This document shows, piece after piece, positions 13,222-28,100 of a stretch of 64,000 nt of DNA (its first letter is position 1; the number at the start of each line of letters is the position of its first letter). Source of the stretch: Trochalopteron elliotii. Taxonomy: Eukaryota; Chordata; Aves; Passeriformes; Leiothrichidae. The stretch spans positions 1,989,010 to 2,053,009 of the forward strand of contig JANPWX010000010.1 in assembly GCA_024734555.1 (NCBI GenBank). Direction: 5' to 3'. A program made the translations under genes and the position numbers. The notes under the pieces were generated by a model. It saw nothing but the letters and a program-made list of their open reading frames with translations, was not told where the DNA came from and made no database searches.

Positions 13222-13545
13222 GAATCAGAATCATAAAATCATTCCAGATGGAAAGGCCTTTGGGAGGCAATCCTATCCAACCTCTAATTCAAATGAACAC
13301 GAGGCCTAAATTCAGATTTAGTTACATGGAACATTATCCAGCTGGGTCTTGAAAAAAACTGAGAACAGATATTCCACAACTTCTCTGAGCAACCTGTTCC
13401 AGTCCTGAAAGCAAAAATATTTTTTCTTATATCCAGATGGGGCCTCTCCTACTTCTGTATCACTTATGACAACAAAAGCCTGGCTCTATCAGGAATCTCC
13501 TCTGAGGTACTGAAAGGCTGTTTCCCTCTCAGCTGGTGAGATGAA
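13222..13545 (-). mobile_element. CR1 LINE, 3' truncated fragment
   Basis: Read on the minus strand, this contains recognisable CR1 3' landmarks: a segment like AGCCTTTCAGTACCT near 13520, a decayed GGAACAGGTTGCTCAGAGAA segment near 13380-13410, and the tail with ATGATTTTATGATTC near 13225-13245. The 5' part is missing, as is usual for CR1. Substitutions throughout show it is old and inactive. CR1 is the dominant LINE of birds, which supports an avian source. Confidence 0.88.
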
Positions 13546-16500
13546 TCATCACTCACATCAGATTTAAGTAAATTCAGACTCAAAGGTAAGTTTAAAACAT
13601 CCCATTTCAGAGTGCCCCTACTTCACACTGCAGGGTGAAATGTAGGAATACTTGACCTACCCAGTATCTCAAAATAATTTTTAAGAGAACTCAGTTCTTA
13701 CCCTTCTATCCATTTAATCTTTAAAAGTTTAATGTGTCAACCTCCATATCACCACAGATCTGCCATAACAGCCTTGCTAATGAATAGATTCATATTTGTG
13801 CATAATGGCACACCTGCCCTTTTTCATCTACCTAAATTCCAGATTATACAAACCTGTTCAACTGTCACATGATGTGAAGACTAGAAATTTTAAATAAGGA
13901 GTTAAACTTTTCACGCATTACTTAGAAATGCTGAAAAGAACAAATGGAGAAAATTGTTTCAAGAGGTGTTTTTCATTTTCAGCAAAGAAGGGAGAAAAAA
14001 GAACATAAATTCATAAACTCTCTCAAATCTACTATTTAAGTGTCAGATGGTCCTAGAACAGAAAAGAGAATGGGACAAGACAAGTCCACTTTCATCCAAC
14101 ACAATTCTGTTTAACATTTACCCCTATTTACTGTGTTGTGTGTTTAGGAATTCACAATGCAAGCAGTATTTCTCAAGGAAAGCAATGTATCCTAACAGCA
14201 TTGCTTGGTGTAGTCCTGGACAAAACTGTAGAAGAAAGCACATAATGTGGTGTTACTGTACACACACCTGTGTATGACAGCACATCATTTTGTGCAACGA
14301 ATAAAAAAGACAATCATAAAGTAAAAATTTCAAATGTTCTCAAAACTGCGATTTATTTGTGCTGCTACAACCCTCCTGCTTGTTAGTGTTCCTGCTGCCT
14401 TAGATGAATGCCTGGAAAGGTGCAATGTTTGTATTCCTGAAAATACATCTAAAGAGATGCTGCAGCACTAACTTCCGTTCTGTGCACTTAAAATTAAATA
14501 AGTGTGAGCTCTCCAACACACTCTGCCTTAACAGAAAATATAAATAATATGTCAGGCAGCAAATGGTCAAACAACAGCAGCTGACTGAAGAGAGCAAAAC
14601 ACTATGTGCTTTCCATAATGGTTTTTACACCTATTTTCCACATGGATAAACTTGCCTGAATATTCTCCCTCTTTGCACACAAGCTCAATACCATCTGCAG
14701 AGTGATCTCATTTGGGGTTGAACCCAAACATGAAAAACAGGGTTTATTTACATATTCCATTTCCCCTAGGTTGTTCTAATTAAAGCTAGCACACATTAGG
14801 GGTGAGTAACTGACATTTCAGACCAATACCAATAAAACAATCTAAACCAAACTCAAATGTATACTTTGGTTAGTAATTACTGCTGACCTCAACAGACTTT
14901 AGAAATCATATGTAAGAGAGAAGACTTTACTGATTTGCTGTTATGGTGCTTTCTAAAGAAATGCACCTTACATGACAAACTAAAAAGCTATTTATTTCCT
15001 TAGAACAAATGTAAGAAAACTTACCATTGCAAGACTAGAAGAAATGTAAACTTCTGGCATTTCATACAGCAGACTGCTACTGTACCACTCAAAAAGTATC
15101 AGTCACCATTGCTGATATCCATCATGTAATCCAAATGCTTTACTAGTTTATGCCATCACATTAACCAGATTTTGAAAACTGTTAAGAAAAAGACAAAGAT
15201 ACCAATAAAACATTTAAATTACCACACTGAAAATGAAGAAGAATGCAACAGGACATATAAAGAGTAACAGCTTTTAAAGAAGAAATTATCAATTTTAAAA
15301 GAGTCCTACTGAAAGAAAACTCAATATGCTATAAAGTAATTAATATGTGAAATGTTAATTTAGGTTTCAAACGTAAAACATCTTTCTTGGTAGTTTCTAA
15401 GGGATTCACTGTATCACACATTCAATGTGCAAGCAAATGAATCCACAGGAGTCGTGTTAGAGGGTTCAAATTTCAGAAGGTATTTGAAGAGACACAATAA
15501 AACGAGTAGTGAAAAGTATTACTACAACTAATGAATTATGAAATGCACTGTCAATGTATTTTATAATTAGATACACAGTGAAAATCTCTGTTTAATTTTA
15601 ATTAACTGAGCAGACCTCTAAACTCATATTGGCTCCAAATCCCTGAATAACCTTCATCTATACAACAGGACTAAAATGCTTTCTAGAGTTTGCATTAGAC
15701 CTATTCTTCATCCAAGGAAAACAATGCAGAGCACCTCGTTTGCAGTGGAAGTGAAATATTTTGGATATTGAAAGACAGAATACATCTATAGATCCAAAAG
15801 TCACACAATGCTTTCAGTTGTCTTCAACTGGGCATCTGTGCCATGATCAAGCTGCTACTTGAAAAAACACACCAGCAATCACATTTAATCTAAGAACATC
15901 TAGTACTAGGAAGGCACCATAATTCACTAACAAATAGTGGTTATTGAAGCTTTGTTCATATTCTACTGACTTCATACAAGTGACCTTATTTTCATCTTGA
16001 CAAATCATCTAAACTTCATGATCTAAAACAAGCTGACAGGTTCCTCCATATTCTTCATTCTACACAGTTCTTATTTTTAGATTACTGGAAATTGTCTTTA
16101 CTTTCAACTTAGCTATGATTTCATACTGGCAAGAAGAGAAAATTAATTCACCATTAAGTTGCCAATTCAAAATACAAACTGAGCTGCATAAGAGGAGGTT
16201 AATTATGTCTAATAGCAGTGAAATTCAGTAACAGAAGATGTTTCTACAGTGATGCTACATGAAGTATCATAAATTCTATTATGGAGATAACTAAATCAAA
16301 TCAGGTTTCATTTATTCAGTGGGATTTCTCAATTTAACAAACAGCAGAGAACTACCATCATAATAAGACAAACAAAGAACAGAAGAACAAAATGGCAAAG
16401 ACAACCACTTGAAAACACATGTTACTTTTAATCCATACTGTTGCCTTTCCTAAAGATCCCTTTAACTGATGCATCTGGAGACACCAACAGTACAACACAG

Positions 16501-19500
16501 TTTGACCAATTTTTGAAAAAGAACAAAATACCCAATAAAAATACTAGCTCAGTAACTTTGGTAAAAATACAACACACATTTAAACAAAAGACCACTTAAA
16601 ACATTTAAACAAAATCTAACAGTGAGCCAATCACAAGGTGGCCTAATGTTACAATTTTTAATTACTTTACAAGTCCTAAGTAAAGAACATATGAAAAAAC
16701 TGTTTCAAGAATGGCTGGAATAGTAGTGTCAGTATTTTGTCAGATTTGTACACCTCATCCCTCCCAATTTTCTTTTGCCCAAAACAACCCTATTTTACTC
16801 ACAGCAGGAAAGACACAAACCTGGCTGTATCTATTTGCCTTTGGGGACAACTGAAGCATTTTAGACATAGCAAAAAGATTGTGTAAACATCAAAGAGAAG
16901 AAACCAAGGTGGGTAAAAAAATTCTACTTAGTCAGAATTTTTTGTCTGGTAGCAGTTTGCAGGGATGGAGGAAGAAATAACAATTAAAAAAAATAGGAAA
17001 CTTTAATCAGGATACAGTGAAATGAGGGCACCTTAATTACGCTTAAAACCTAGAAAATAACATTTACAAGGGCTTAACAAACAATTATATATTTTTCCCA
17101 GAAGTTTCCTTGGGAAAACTGTCCTGAAAATTAACTATTATTCCTTTACATTGCATAACCAATTACAATGACATTTTTCACTTACAACATCCACATCTTC
17201 TGTGGCAGAGAAATGCAATGGAAGAGGAATTTGATGTTTTGCACACCACTCATTTTAGAAGCTATTTATGAGTAGGAATAAGGAGAGCAAGGGAAACTAA
17301 ATAAGCTTTTAGGTCTAAAAGCCTTTCTTCAGGGAACTACATCAACATTTAAGGAAGAATACTGGAATACTGCAATAAAGACTAAAAGTTTGAAGAGTGA
17401 TTATCAGCTAAGAAACAACACACTGTGGTCTGCAGAGCCCACTGAAAATCAGGAAGTTACAGGTTAAAGAGAGTGTAATGCAGACAAAGCTGTGAAATAA
17501 GTAAGGGACTCTGAATTTGTCTCTCGTGGGGAAGGACCTGTGTAAGAAGCCAGTGAGCAAATGCTGCTGCTGAAATCACACAGGAAATGGTCACACATTA
17601 ATCAGTATGGACCATCTTCAGAGTGAGACTGAAGTTCAACTGCTTGCAGAAATTGTCTGTACATCCTACATACAATCAAGCATTTCATGACCACATGGGA
17701 TGCATTTCTGGGTATGCATTTTGGCATCTAAGAACTCTTAAACTTACTCAGCTTTAGGCAGACTCTACCAGTACACACCATATTCACATTATACTAGAAT
17801 TTTTATTTAACTTAACCACAAGCCTATTTAGTAAAGTTACTGAATGCTGAACTGTGTGCTTGAAAACTTCTAGCAACAAAGGAAACAAATTTACACAGAG
17901 ATGAAAACCAACAATTAAAATCAGCAGAATGAGGAAAACCCTTCCTAAATAGGCAGAATAACCAATTTTTTTCTGCATTATGTTGGTACTGTCTATCTGA
18001 GAGTCAAGTACAAGGCCAGTTGTTTAAAGGAATTCAGAAACACAGATGCAGTTCCAAGTATGTTCCATGTGGCCCTAAGCTAGGAAGGAGACAGTGAAAA
18101 GAACATACTGGGTGTATACCAGACCTGAAACCAGCAAACAACAGACACCTCTACTATAACTGTGGTGGAATTATATATATGGAACTTAAGATGGCTGAAT
18201 TAACATTACATACAACATTAAACAAATCAAAAAATAACTGTGTACTGGGGGTGGGGGAGAACAGACTTTCAAGAGAAACCTCCAACAGTTGTTTGATATC
18301 ACTATTTGATGAAAATGGGCAATCTCTAAAGTCTTCCACAACAATTCAACCCTAGAAAACAGAATAATGTGTTCATCTGATCTAGAGTATAATGAATCAT
18401 TTTCATACTGAAAAGAAATAATCTGTTCTCTTCTTGCTCTTCTGAGTCTCATCTAACAATCAGTGTGCTCAGTGATAATACTACAGTGATAAAGATTCAA
18501 ATTTTTCCTAGTACTCAGATATGGCATTTGTAGATATCTGATAGCAGGAGCACTCTCTAGTACCATACTTCAGAAGATCCCCAAATTACTTCAGAGACAG
18601 TATCTGTTATTGGCAAAGACACCATTTACAAGAGCAAATGTGATACACATATATAATTGCCCAAAGTAATAAATTAAACTGGTGGATCTCTGTGGTATAA
18701 AATAGCACTTCTTAAATTCTCTGCAGAGCAATGGAATGTTACTTACAACAGTACATTTTTAAAAACTGAAAGCAGCAGCTATTTATCCAAACAGAAATCT
18801 AATCCCTTACAGAAGTATTTCCCCAAGACAAAAAAACTGAAAAGATGAGAATCTGCACAGACACCAGATTATCAAGATTTTGGATTATTTTCACATAGAA
18901 AATACATCACTTCCTAACAAAGTAGTATTACTAAATTAGGGATGAATTTCATTTAACAAATTATATTCAGCAGTCTATCACATCTAGAGTATGCCAGCAT
19001 CTCTTCCCACACATACTGAGTTTCACAGAACTACATTAGCAAGAAATCAGTTTTCTGGAAAGAGCATTTTATTCTTCTGATTCTACATTTCATCAAAACA
19101 AGCAGTACTTTCAAATTATAGAAACAACCTTCACCAAAAGACATTATGAAGATCTTACTTGAAATAATATGTAACAATAAGCAGCTTAAAGCTATAACAA
19201 AAGCTTAAACGCAATAAAAAATTAATAAATGTTACTGGAGTTATTCTGAGATTTTAGCTGTCTCTGACTCAGAAAGATTATATTACATATGGTCAAAATA
19301 TAGTCTGTCAGAGTGGGACTACTTATATTAAACTTATATATAAAAGGCTAGTAAGATTAAATAAAGAAAGTAAAAGAAAAAATAGAATAGTATGAAAAAA
19401 CTGTCAACAGGTTTTAAAAGCAAACAAACTAGCAAGGGAAATGTTTTACTCAAAACTAAAACTGCAAAGAACCAGAATGGATAGTTCAATATGCTGTTTT

Positions 19501-22500
19501 TCCTCTTTAAAAGAGATGGGTTCACTAGGCTAGACAAACCTATTCTTACATAAGAGGATAAAAGTTCTTTAGAAAGAATCTTCTTGTGGAAAGCTATTTC
19601 TACTTCTTTCTGGAAGAAAAAAAAAGGTGTGGGCAGGGAAAATGAATTCGTACTTAAATAATAGCATGTATGAAAGCAAACAAAAGTTCACCCTCCTCCT
19701 AACACTGTCTCACTCCTTCTCTAAAGCCATGAAAAAAGGTCAAAGCAGAAAGTTGTATGACAATGTATGACAATGACCAGCAATGTACATCTGCTCCTTT
19801 GCACCCCTTCCACTCAGCAGGGCTATCCAAACTGCTGACAGCACTGGCATTTCTCACTCTTCTGAGCTACCTATATGAGGAAACTTACTGGGAGGATGAG
19901 TGTGATACAGGCATCACTCCTCTTCCAGCCACACATTCCAGGATAAGACTGCAAAACTACTTCACGTAAAACTAAATATGAATTATACAAGTGTGACTGT
20001 ACAGCAGAACTCTAGAAAAGCAACCACTATATCAAATTTCTTCTCTTGAAAGCCTGAAACACTTTAACTGCTTTCACTTTCTTGTATCTTGGCCAAATTA
20101 GAGTTTGTGCTGAAATTATACATTGAAGCATCTGTCTCAGAATGATATTTCCACCCTGCTGTCTCTCTCCTGAATTCTCAGTCAAAATAATTACTCATTT
20201 CTGTGCACAAAGATGGAAATTATTTTAAACCCTTCTTGCTGCTTAAGACACATCTGACTGTTCCTTCAAGAAGGTTTGCTACCTCCATATTCTGGAGTAA
20301 GAAATTGGGATTCAGCAGAGGGAAGTGTTTGCCTGGGAACAAAAACCCTGGTGGAGCTGTGACGAAGGCAGGCTGAGGGGAATGCTAAATGTGGATGCAC
20401 AGGTAAGGAGAGCAGCTACATTGGCAAAATGAGGGGATGCTGACTGGAGAAAGAGACAGACTGAAAATCCTGGAGAACTGCTAGAAGACAGAAAGATCAC
20501 AACTGCAAAAAAGGAAAACTGGAACTGGGAATAACTGGAAGGAACAGGCAGAATCTGTGATTTTACCTAGTCCCAACTCACCCACACAGCACTCATCCCA
20601 ATTATCTGTCTCAAATACCTGGGATAACTCTGTCAACACAACTATTGTGGAACTATACTCTGAAATAAATCTACAAATAGGTCAGGGCTGAAAATATCAT
20701 CTTTTTTTCTTTTCAGATGGCTCCAGATGAAATCAATTTTTCCTGTGGATCATATTAAAGGACAATGTGCTGCAGCACAAGCATGGGATCACATGGCCAC
20801 AACAAAAGATGAAGATGTGAACTTTGTAAGGTGGAACAAAATAACACAATCCACACTTCAATGCATCACCTGGTGTGTTCATCTTTAGCATGTCATCTTA
20901 ACCAAAAAATGCAAAAAATGATCATTTAATACAACTTGCATTTGTCCTGAATAAAGACAGTAGCTTTAAGTAAACAGCCTTACTAAATCTACTTTACTGA
21001 CTAATATTTAGTCAATAAAGTCACTACTGTCTGATACAATTAACTTGTCAAGAAAATTAAAATCAGACTATGTAAATAACTTCCACATCTCAGTTAAAAA
21101 AATTATGCTTAGCCTCACTTACTGGCCATTCCTCTATATCCTTACCACCACACCTACCCAATCCACCTTACCATCCTAGGTGAAAGTCCCACTCTAAATT
21201 ATAATACGCCTTTTTCATGTGAAACCATTCCATTGCTAATTAGCTGTCCTGTTATCCAAAGAGTATCTCCTGTGCAGGATTACCAAAACACATGACTAAC
21301 ATCTTTGAGAAACATTAAATCACACAGGTTCTTGAAAAGCTCATTATAAAATTAATTACACTAACTTAATTACAGTAACCATTTATCAAATTGTTACTCT
21401 AGGAGAAGACTCCAATCGTATTTAATCTTTTAAACACAGAAGAGAGTTTAATACAAACAGGAAAACTATTATTTATTCCCTGAAGAAGTTATTATTACGA
21501 TATACAGAAAATATCTAGCATAAAAAGACATTGCTTTTTCCCATAGGCAGGCTGCAATTGTAAGAGTTCATCAAGTACTTAATAATCCTGCTAGCAGTTT
21601 ACAGATGAAAAGGAACTTGATGGAGAAAAATCAATGCTTTACTTTTTCTTAAAAGCCCCAGGAAAACCAGTTTGCTCATTTTTGTAGAATATTACACTGG
21701 AAATTACTACTCTGATTTATTTTTGGAGCAGTGACTAAAAACACACTACCTTCAGAATTCACTGTAGAAGTGCATATTCTATGAAATACTGTCCAGAACA
21801 TATTTTTATCCCAGATGATTTTCAGTCAAGGGCATGCATTTGAAATGCAACTATTAATACAGCTTTTTATATGCAAAATCACAGCATCAGCTCCATAAGC
21901 CCCACAAGGCTGATGTACAGCTCAGAGCAGCACCACACACACAACCAGGTGCTCTGTGTGGGTTGTGTTTTGAAGTGCTCCTGCATTGTACTAAGGCAAA
22001 CACAAACCCAGAGCTTGGAAAAGGGACACATGAGCCATGCAACAGTTCCTATAACACATTTCCAATGTTATTTCAGAATTAAAATGTTTTTGTTCTAAAT
22101 TTTTCTTTAAAATTTTAAATATGCCCTCACTCCCCAAAGAAACAAAAAGTGAGAAGGCTGTTTTTCCAGCTATCTACATTCAGGAAAACTGTTTTAACCA
22201 CTTCTTTTCCATCTGATAATGCTTTTGCCTAAATTGAGGCTTTCCCCCCTATCTAGGGGATACACATTATTTTATAAGCAGATCAGCAGTGGGCTGACTT
22301 TGTAGTCCTAAATGCAGCACCATTCTGCCACATATCCCATCACACCTTCAATTTTCCCATGTTTCTCCCTCTGGCCCTCTCCAAACCTCAAGGATGGTGA
22401 GGCAAATTCCAACCCATATATGCACTAACTAGACTGCTTGCAAACCATGTATAGCAGGTAACTACTGGGCTCAAATCCTCCTTAAAAAGGGGGCTACAAT

Positions 22501-22738
22501 TTTTGTGAAAGCTGCAAGCTCTCTACGGTTCTGAGAAGTTTACTCTCAGCTAAATTTTTTAAATAGGTTGCTATGCTGGCCTAAGGATTCAAATTCAAAT
22601 AATACTTAGTGACAATAGTAAACAAATAGAGGGACACCTAAACAGTTGATCTAAATCACACACACTAAATGCTTAAAACATATTCTGGACAGACTGGGGG
22701 CAGGGAGGGCATGCAGAAATATCCCAAAATCCATGATT

Positions 22739-22754
22739 AAAAAAAAAAAAAAAT
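22739..22754 (+). repeat. Poly-A run of 16 bases
   Basis: An A homopolymer in the ZZZ3 5' intron. I see no retrogene body upstream of it. Confidence 0.85.
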
Positions 22755-22988
22755 GCAGTTTGTCACAGCTGTGGCCGTGCTGTGTCTTCTCACCCAGTGC
22801 ATTTTCATGCTCCCAAAATTCCAGGCATCCCTTGGCACACCAGCTGATCCTGTGTGTATAATCATAGCACCAGCCACCACCAACCACACTGACGAGTTCT
22901 CACATGCAAGGGGCTTGGCAAAGTAATGGACAAGCTTATAAGCCAAGTATGCTTCAGACTTGAATTTAAACACAGTAGTAGCCTGCTA

Positions 22989-23055
22989 CCATAAAATCAC
23001 AGAATCATTTAGGCTGGAAAAGACCCTTAAGATCATTGTGTCCAACTGCAAATGA
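22989..23055 (-). mobile_element. Short CR1 LINE 3' tail
   Basis: The plus strand reads ATAAAATCACAGAATCATTT followed by AGGCTGGAAAAGACCC and GATCATTGTGTCCAACTG, the reverse complement of the well-conserved avian CR1 3' end. Only about 65 bases are recognisable; the sequence to the right has lost resemblance. It inserted in the same orientation as the other CR1 fragments here. Confidence 0.85.
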
Positions 23056-26000
23056 CTTGCCTCATGTCACTTTTGACTGACAGTTATTCTTAAGAGCCCC
23101 AGCTGTTTAAATGCTCATGTGGCTCTATTACAACTGACTTTGACATATTAATAAAATTCTATCACACAAAGTCATTTCCCTGGTGAACAGCCAGAGAAAC
23201 ATCTATTTTCTAGAGAAACTGTCTGAGGTGCTACAGCTGTTGACATGTTTCAGTACTGTACTCTATGCTAGAACCTCAATATTGTGGCACTTCTCAAAAC
23301 AGTGATACCAGTAAAAAGACCCATCCCTCTTTCTGCCTTCCATATAGGATGCTGTTTATTTTCATTGCCTCATGCTGCAGTTTGGTCTAATGCACAGCAC
23401 AACTGCTACAGCCATATTTAGCCATATGTGACAGCTTTGCCACTGCAGTCTTTCAAAGCAGTTCTGAGCAGTTCCTGCTCTGTGAGCTGGATGTCAGCAT
23501 CATCTACACCAAGAATGTGCCTTTCTCCCCAGAAGTACCTGAAGGCAGACAAATTTTCTCCCAATGCTTGGGCATCCTGACAAAACTGCAGATAACACCA
23601 CTTGAAAATGTTTGTTCTTAGACACTTTCCAAATTCTGCTTTGTGACTGACACTGAGCTTGTTAAGCAGAGAGGTTTCAGTACACCTCTATAGCCTGAGG
23701 TTCTTCTCACTGTATGTTCAGGCTGTATTTTGTTTTCTGAGTAAGAAGACTTCATGCATATTTCAGTCTACTTGGCTTGGGAGTTTCCACTGGCAAGCAC
23801 TGAAGGTGTTTTAAGTGCATTAGAACTGGGGTTTTTAAAAGCTCTTAAAGGGGCAGTGAGCAGCTGCTTTGTTTTGCTGCTGTCTTGTTTTCAGGCACAG
23901 GAAACAAAACCTGCAATAAGAACACTATCACATACCCCTTCCTTTTAATCACAGCACATCTACTGTTATTAGAGGACTTTATTTAAAAAAATACCAACTT
24001 TATTGTTAGACTGCTCCCAGTTCAACTAGTACATTACCTTTTTCTACTGCTACTGTTGATATCCAACTACTTTCAGACAGGATCACTGGCCACAATTTCC
24101 TTGATTTAATAGTATACTGGTAGCCCACTTTACTTTTCTAGTCTAATATATAATTCAAATAGAACTATGATCACATCACATGTAATTTTGTTTTACTTGA
24201 TTGCCATTCTGCTTTCCTCTCTTGCTGTGCTCAGAAGGTCTTTGTAGGCCAGCACATTCACTGACAAACAATATGCTGCTTTTTATTTCCCACAATTTCT
24301 GTGTTCTGTCTGGCCTATGCTTTAAGTACAAACTGGAAATACAAAGGAAGTTCTGTCTAGCCTACATTTACATTAAAAATTTCAGCCTTTCAGTTACTCT
24401 TATTTTCTCAGTATGAACTTTTTTTCATTTGAACGCTTTGGCATTAAATTTAATTAATTGCCAATGTAACTGCCCTGTAAGAATGCAGGGAGCTGTTTGT
24501 TCTTTTTCCTGCAGGTCTTGGTTGTTCCTGTGACCACTGACAAAGAACTTTTAGGCTTGCTCCACTTTCGTTTTTCATCTAGATGCAGGCTTACTCATAG
24601 GTTTTGTAGTATCTACAGCCCTTGCACAGTAAAAGTTCAAAATAGTCTCATTCCCACTTTCTTGATCTTTCAAAGTCACAAATTTATTCCCTTGAAAGAC
24701 TAAGCCAGGAGAGTACAACTTTTCATACAGTACCACTATGAATCAGCTGTTTCTTCTCCAGGTATCTTATTAACATGCTAAATATACATATTTGATAGAT
24801 TTAAATCGCATTTCAAAGCATTTCTAAGACTTTACACTGTTACTCTAAACCTACCATTAACCTGTCAACACACTGCTGAAATACAACTACAGTTTACCCT
24901 ACACATGCTTTTCTTTTGGCTTCCTTTATTCAACTTTGTGATATAAGGAACACCCAGATACTCTGCTTTGAATTTATTGTTCTTCGGGGTTTTGTTTTGC
25001 AACACTCAGTTTACGATTTCTTGCAACCACATGAGACAATTTACTTTCAAAACTATGCTCACTGTTCAAGTATAAAATGAAAGACTGCCTATGAAGTGAA
25101 AAATTCATTCTGATTCTATTACCCTGTCCCAGCAGCTGAATGCTTTATCAAGAACTTTGTAAAGATCCCTCTTGATATAGAGATGCTGCACTACAGTAAC
25201 AGAGCAAAAGGGACGTGCTTATTACTGCCTAGGCACATGAGCATATCTGTCACCTATGCACAGAGACACTTGATTCCCTTTGCATGTTAATTGACCATTC
25301 ACTTCCAAAACTTCTTCCTCATTAAATTTAAATGCAAATCAATTATGCTGAGCATTACCAACTTCAAGGCTCTTTTCTCCCAGAGAGTAAGGCCACACGT
25401 CTCTGCAGTCGGTGCTCTGTCTCCAACAGCCGTGATAAGCAGATGGTGAGGCAAGAGCTCTGTGTATAATAATACCATTACAGCTCCCAAATATTTTTAG
25501 CTCACAGTCCTCCTAAGTCATATGTGATTTCTATTTATTTTCTAAACTTCAGTGAATTTCTCTTCCATGAACTTTCCTTGTCTTCCCTTGAACTCCCATA
25601 CATTTTTAGCATTCAGGCTATCCCACTGATGTTTTTGTAAAAAGAGAATTCTGTATTTTCATTTTTACAAATGGGTATAAAGATCTGGGAAAAAAGAAAG
25701 GGCAGGGTTAGATACCCAATGCAACTCTCACAGCAACTTAATTTTAACTCTTTCTCCATTCTGCCTTCAATTGGCTTTTTTCTGTATTGCTTTAACTTGT
25801 TTTTACTGGCAGAATAATTTTTTTTTTTTTTACTCAGATCTCCCCCTTCTACTTCAGTTTTTCTGACTTTGCCTAAGATACACTTTCTCAGGGATGAAAT
25901 AAAAAAGCCTCATGGTATTATCAGAAATACACACACTCAGCTCCAGTAAAAAAGGTGTACGTTTGCAGTTGCATCTACCCTAATAAAACATATGAAACTT

Positions 26001-27624
26001 CAAGGCTTTAAACAGCATCTTGCCTTTCCTCATTTTAGTTTTCTGAAACTGAAGTAATTTTTCACAGATTTGACTTTCCTCTTTTGTCTCAAGACAACAG
26101 GATTCATGACTATGGTAGTATTTAATAATTCAGGGCAAACTCTGACCACATTTTAGTAGAACAGCAATTAGAACACTTAACCTTTTATACAAAAATACAT
26201 GCCCAGTTATGGTATCTAAAATTCTCAATAGTACCTATTTCCATAAATAAAAAGGAGAAACTCATTTTACCATTCCTTGCAATTACCCTGTAATATCAGG
26301 TTAAAGGACTGAAGAAACATCAAAAGGCTCTTCAAGTTCCACGTGCAGCCACTACAGAATTTCTCAAAGCACAAGAAAAAAGGGAAAAAAAGAGATACCC
26401 TCTACCTTCAGCACATTTTATCACAGATTCAGGAAGCAGAAAGAAGCTGCCAGAAGGTGGGTCAGAGAGTGTGAATTGTGCAGTTTCCATACCTGTCCCG
26501 GGCAAACACAAGCAGATTGCCAGGGTTCAGACACTTCCCTAAAGGGCCAACCCATCACGGCAGTAAAAAACCTGCACTTGCAGTTAACTTCTTGCTTTGT
26601 CTCTGAGCTGCACACCAGGATTGCTCACATACTGTATCAAATGACAACACATTTAGAAACTTCTCATTTGGAGAAATTAGATAAAGCTTAGACTAAACGG
26701 TTACATTATTTACTATGGGCTTAGACACCAACTTACACAAATACAACATAAAATTGACTTCTTTCCTACTTGATCTCTCTGAAACATTCAGCTATAGAGA
26801 TATATTTACTCCAAATTTACATGTCTTACGAGACCAAAACCAGTATAACCAGTAGCTTTCTGGATATGCCACAGATACAGTTTGGAATCTTTAGAGTATG
26901 AATTTGAAAATAATCAATAAAAGCACTTACAAAGTTAGAAGTCATAATGGTTCACTTTTGCACATTTACATTTATAAAGATATTGAGCAGAAGACTCTAT
27001 ATATGGTTGTTTTTAATAACAAATCACTTACAGTTTGTCAGTGATGTCCTAAGAAAGCCTTACTGGCTCTTTCTAAGGCATAGTTTTTACAAAGTAGTCT
27101 AAGGAATTTACAGCCCTATAGCAAAACAAGTGTTGTGCTTATTCCTTACTTAGTACCTCTGAAGAGCTGACATGAAATATTAAGTAAGGATTAACTTGAC
27201 TAATGCAGTTTATATACCATCCATAAAACTGCTTAACTTTTAAAAAAATACTACAGAAGAAAAACCCCAACCCTGATTGCCAGTTATCTTGAAGAACACC
27301 TAAAATTTCTGTAAAAAAGTACAAAATTATTCAGCTGTGAACAACTGCATTACTCACAGCCCAATGCTGAAGCCATAAAAGAAGAAAAATAAATACAGTA
27401 AGGACATATCTCCTAGGCAGCCTCTGCTGTATCTTGCACACACGAAACCCTCATAACTCAGTGACATATTATCTCTCCTAGGGCAATAAACAATTAAACA
27501 CATTCCTTCCTTCATAACAGTAGGAAAAAAACCACCCTACATAAAACTCTCCTACCTTTAAAAATTAAGTTTCACAGTATCTGAGGACATATCTTTGCTG
27601 TAAGATCCTAGAATTAATGGGTAC

Positions 27625-28100
27625 TTTATCTGGTTTATCTCCTTGCTGTTCTACATAAAGAAGCTATCCCAAATTTTGATTATTCTTATTGCCCTTTTCT
27701 GTACTTGTCTAGCAGACAGATCAGTGTGGGATAATCATATTCGAAGCATGGCCTATGTATGTCATAGATTTTTACTGCAGAATAGTTAATATTTTATGTC
27801 ATGACCCCTTTCTATTAATACTCAACTCTATTTACTTTTTTTGACACCTAGTGAAAACTGAGTTGATGGCTTTACAGAAACGTCTATCAGAAGACTTTCC
27901 TGAGCACTAATAGCTGATTTCAAGTCAGGGCTGGGCTTTTTTGCATAAAGTTCTTTTATTCTTATGCATTACTTCACATTCCTAACAATGAGTTTCTATT
28001 TTAATACCCATTTGCTCAGTTTTGTGAGATTATTCTGACTCAAGACAGTGGTGAAATAAAGAGTCATCAGATTTGTATCACCCCTAGACTAGAGGAGGGT
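27625..28100 (-). mobile_element. Ancient CR1 (L3-like) coding-region fragment
   Basis: The plus strand resembles the antisense of the ORF2 region of old amniote CR1 elements. Landmarks are TTGCCCTTTTCTGTAC near 27690, GCATTACTTCACATTCCTAA near 27966-27985, CAGTTTTGTGAGAT near 28017-28030, and a segment near 28059-28090 matching the region normally reading GTATCATC. The match is from memory of the consensus and is divergent, so the edges are approximate. No open reading frame survives. Confidence 0.7.

Noticed and set aside
22651..22973. Two minus-strand frames with a phenylalanine run
   Set aside because: The run is the translated 16-base poly-A tract; neither frame has other support.
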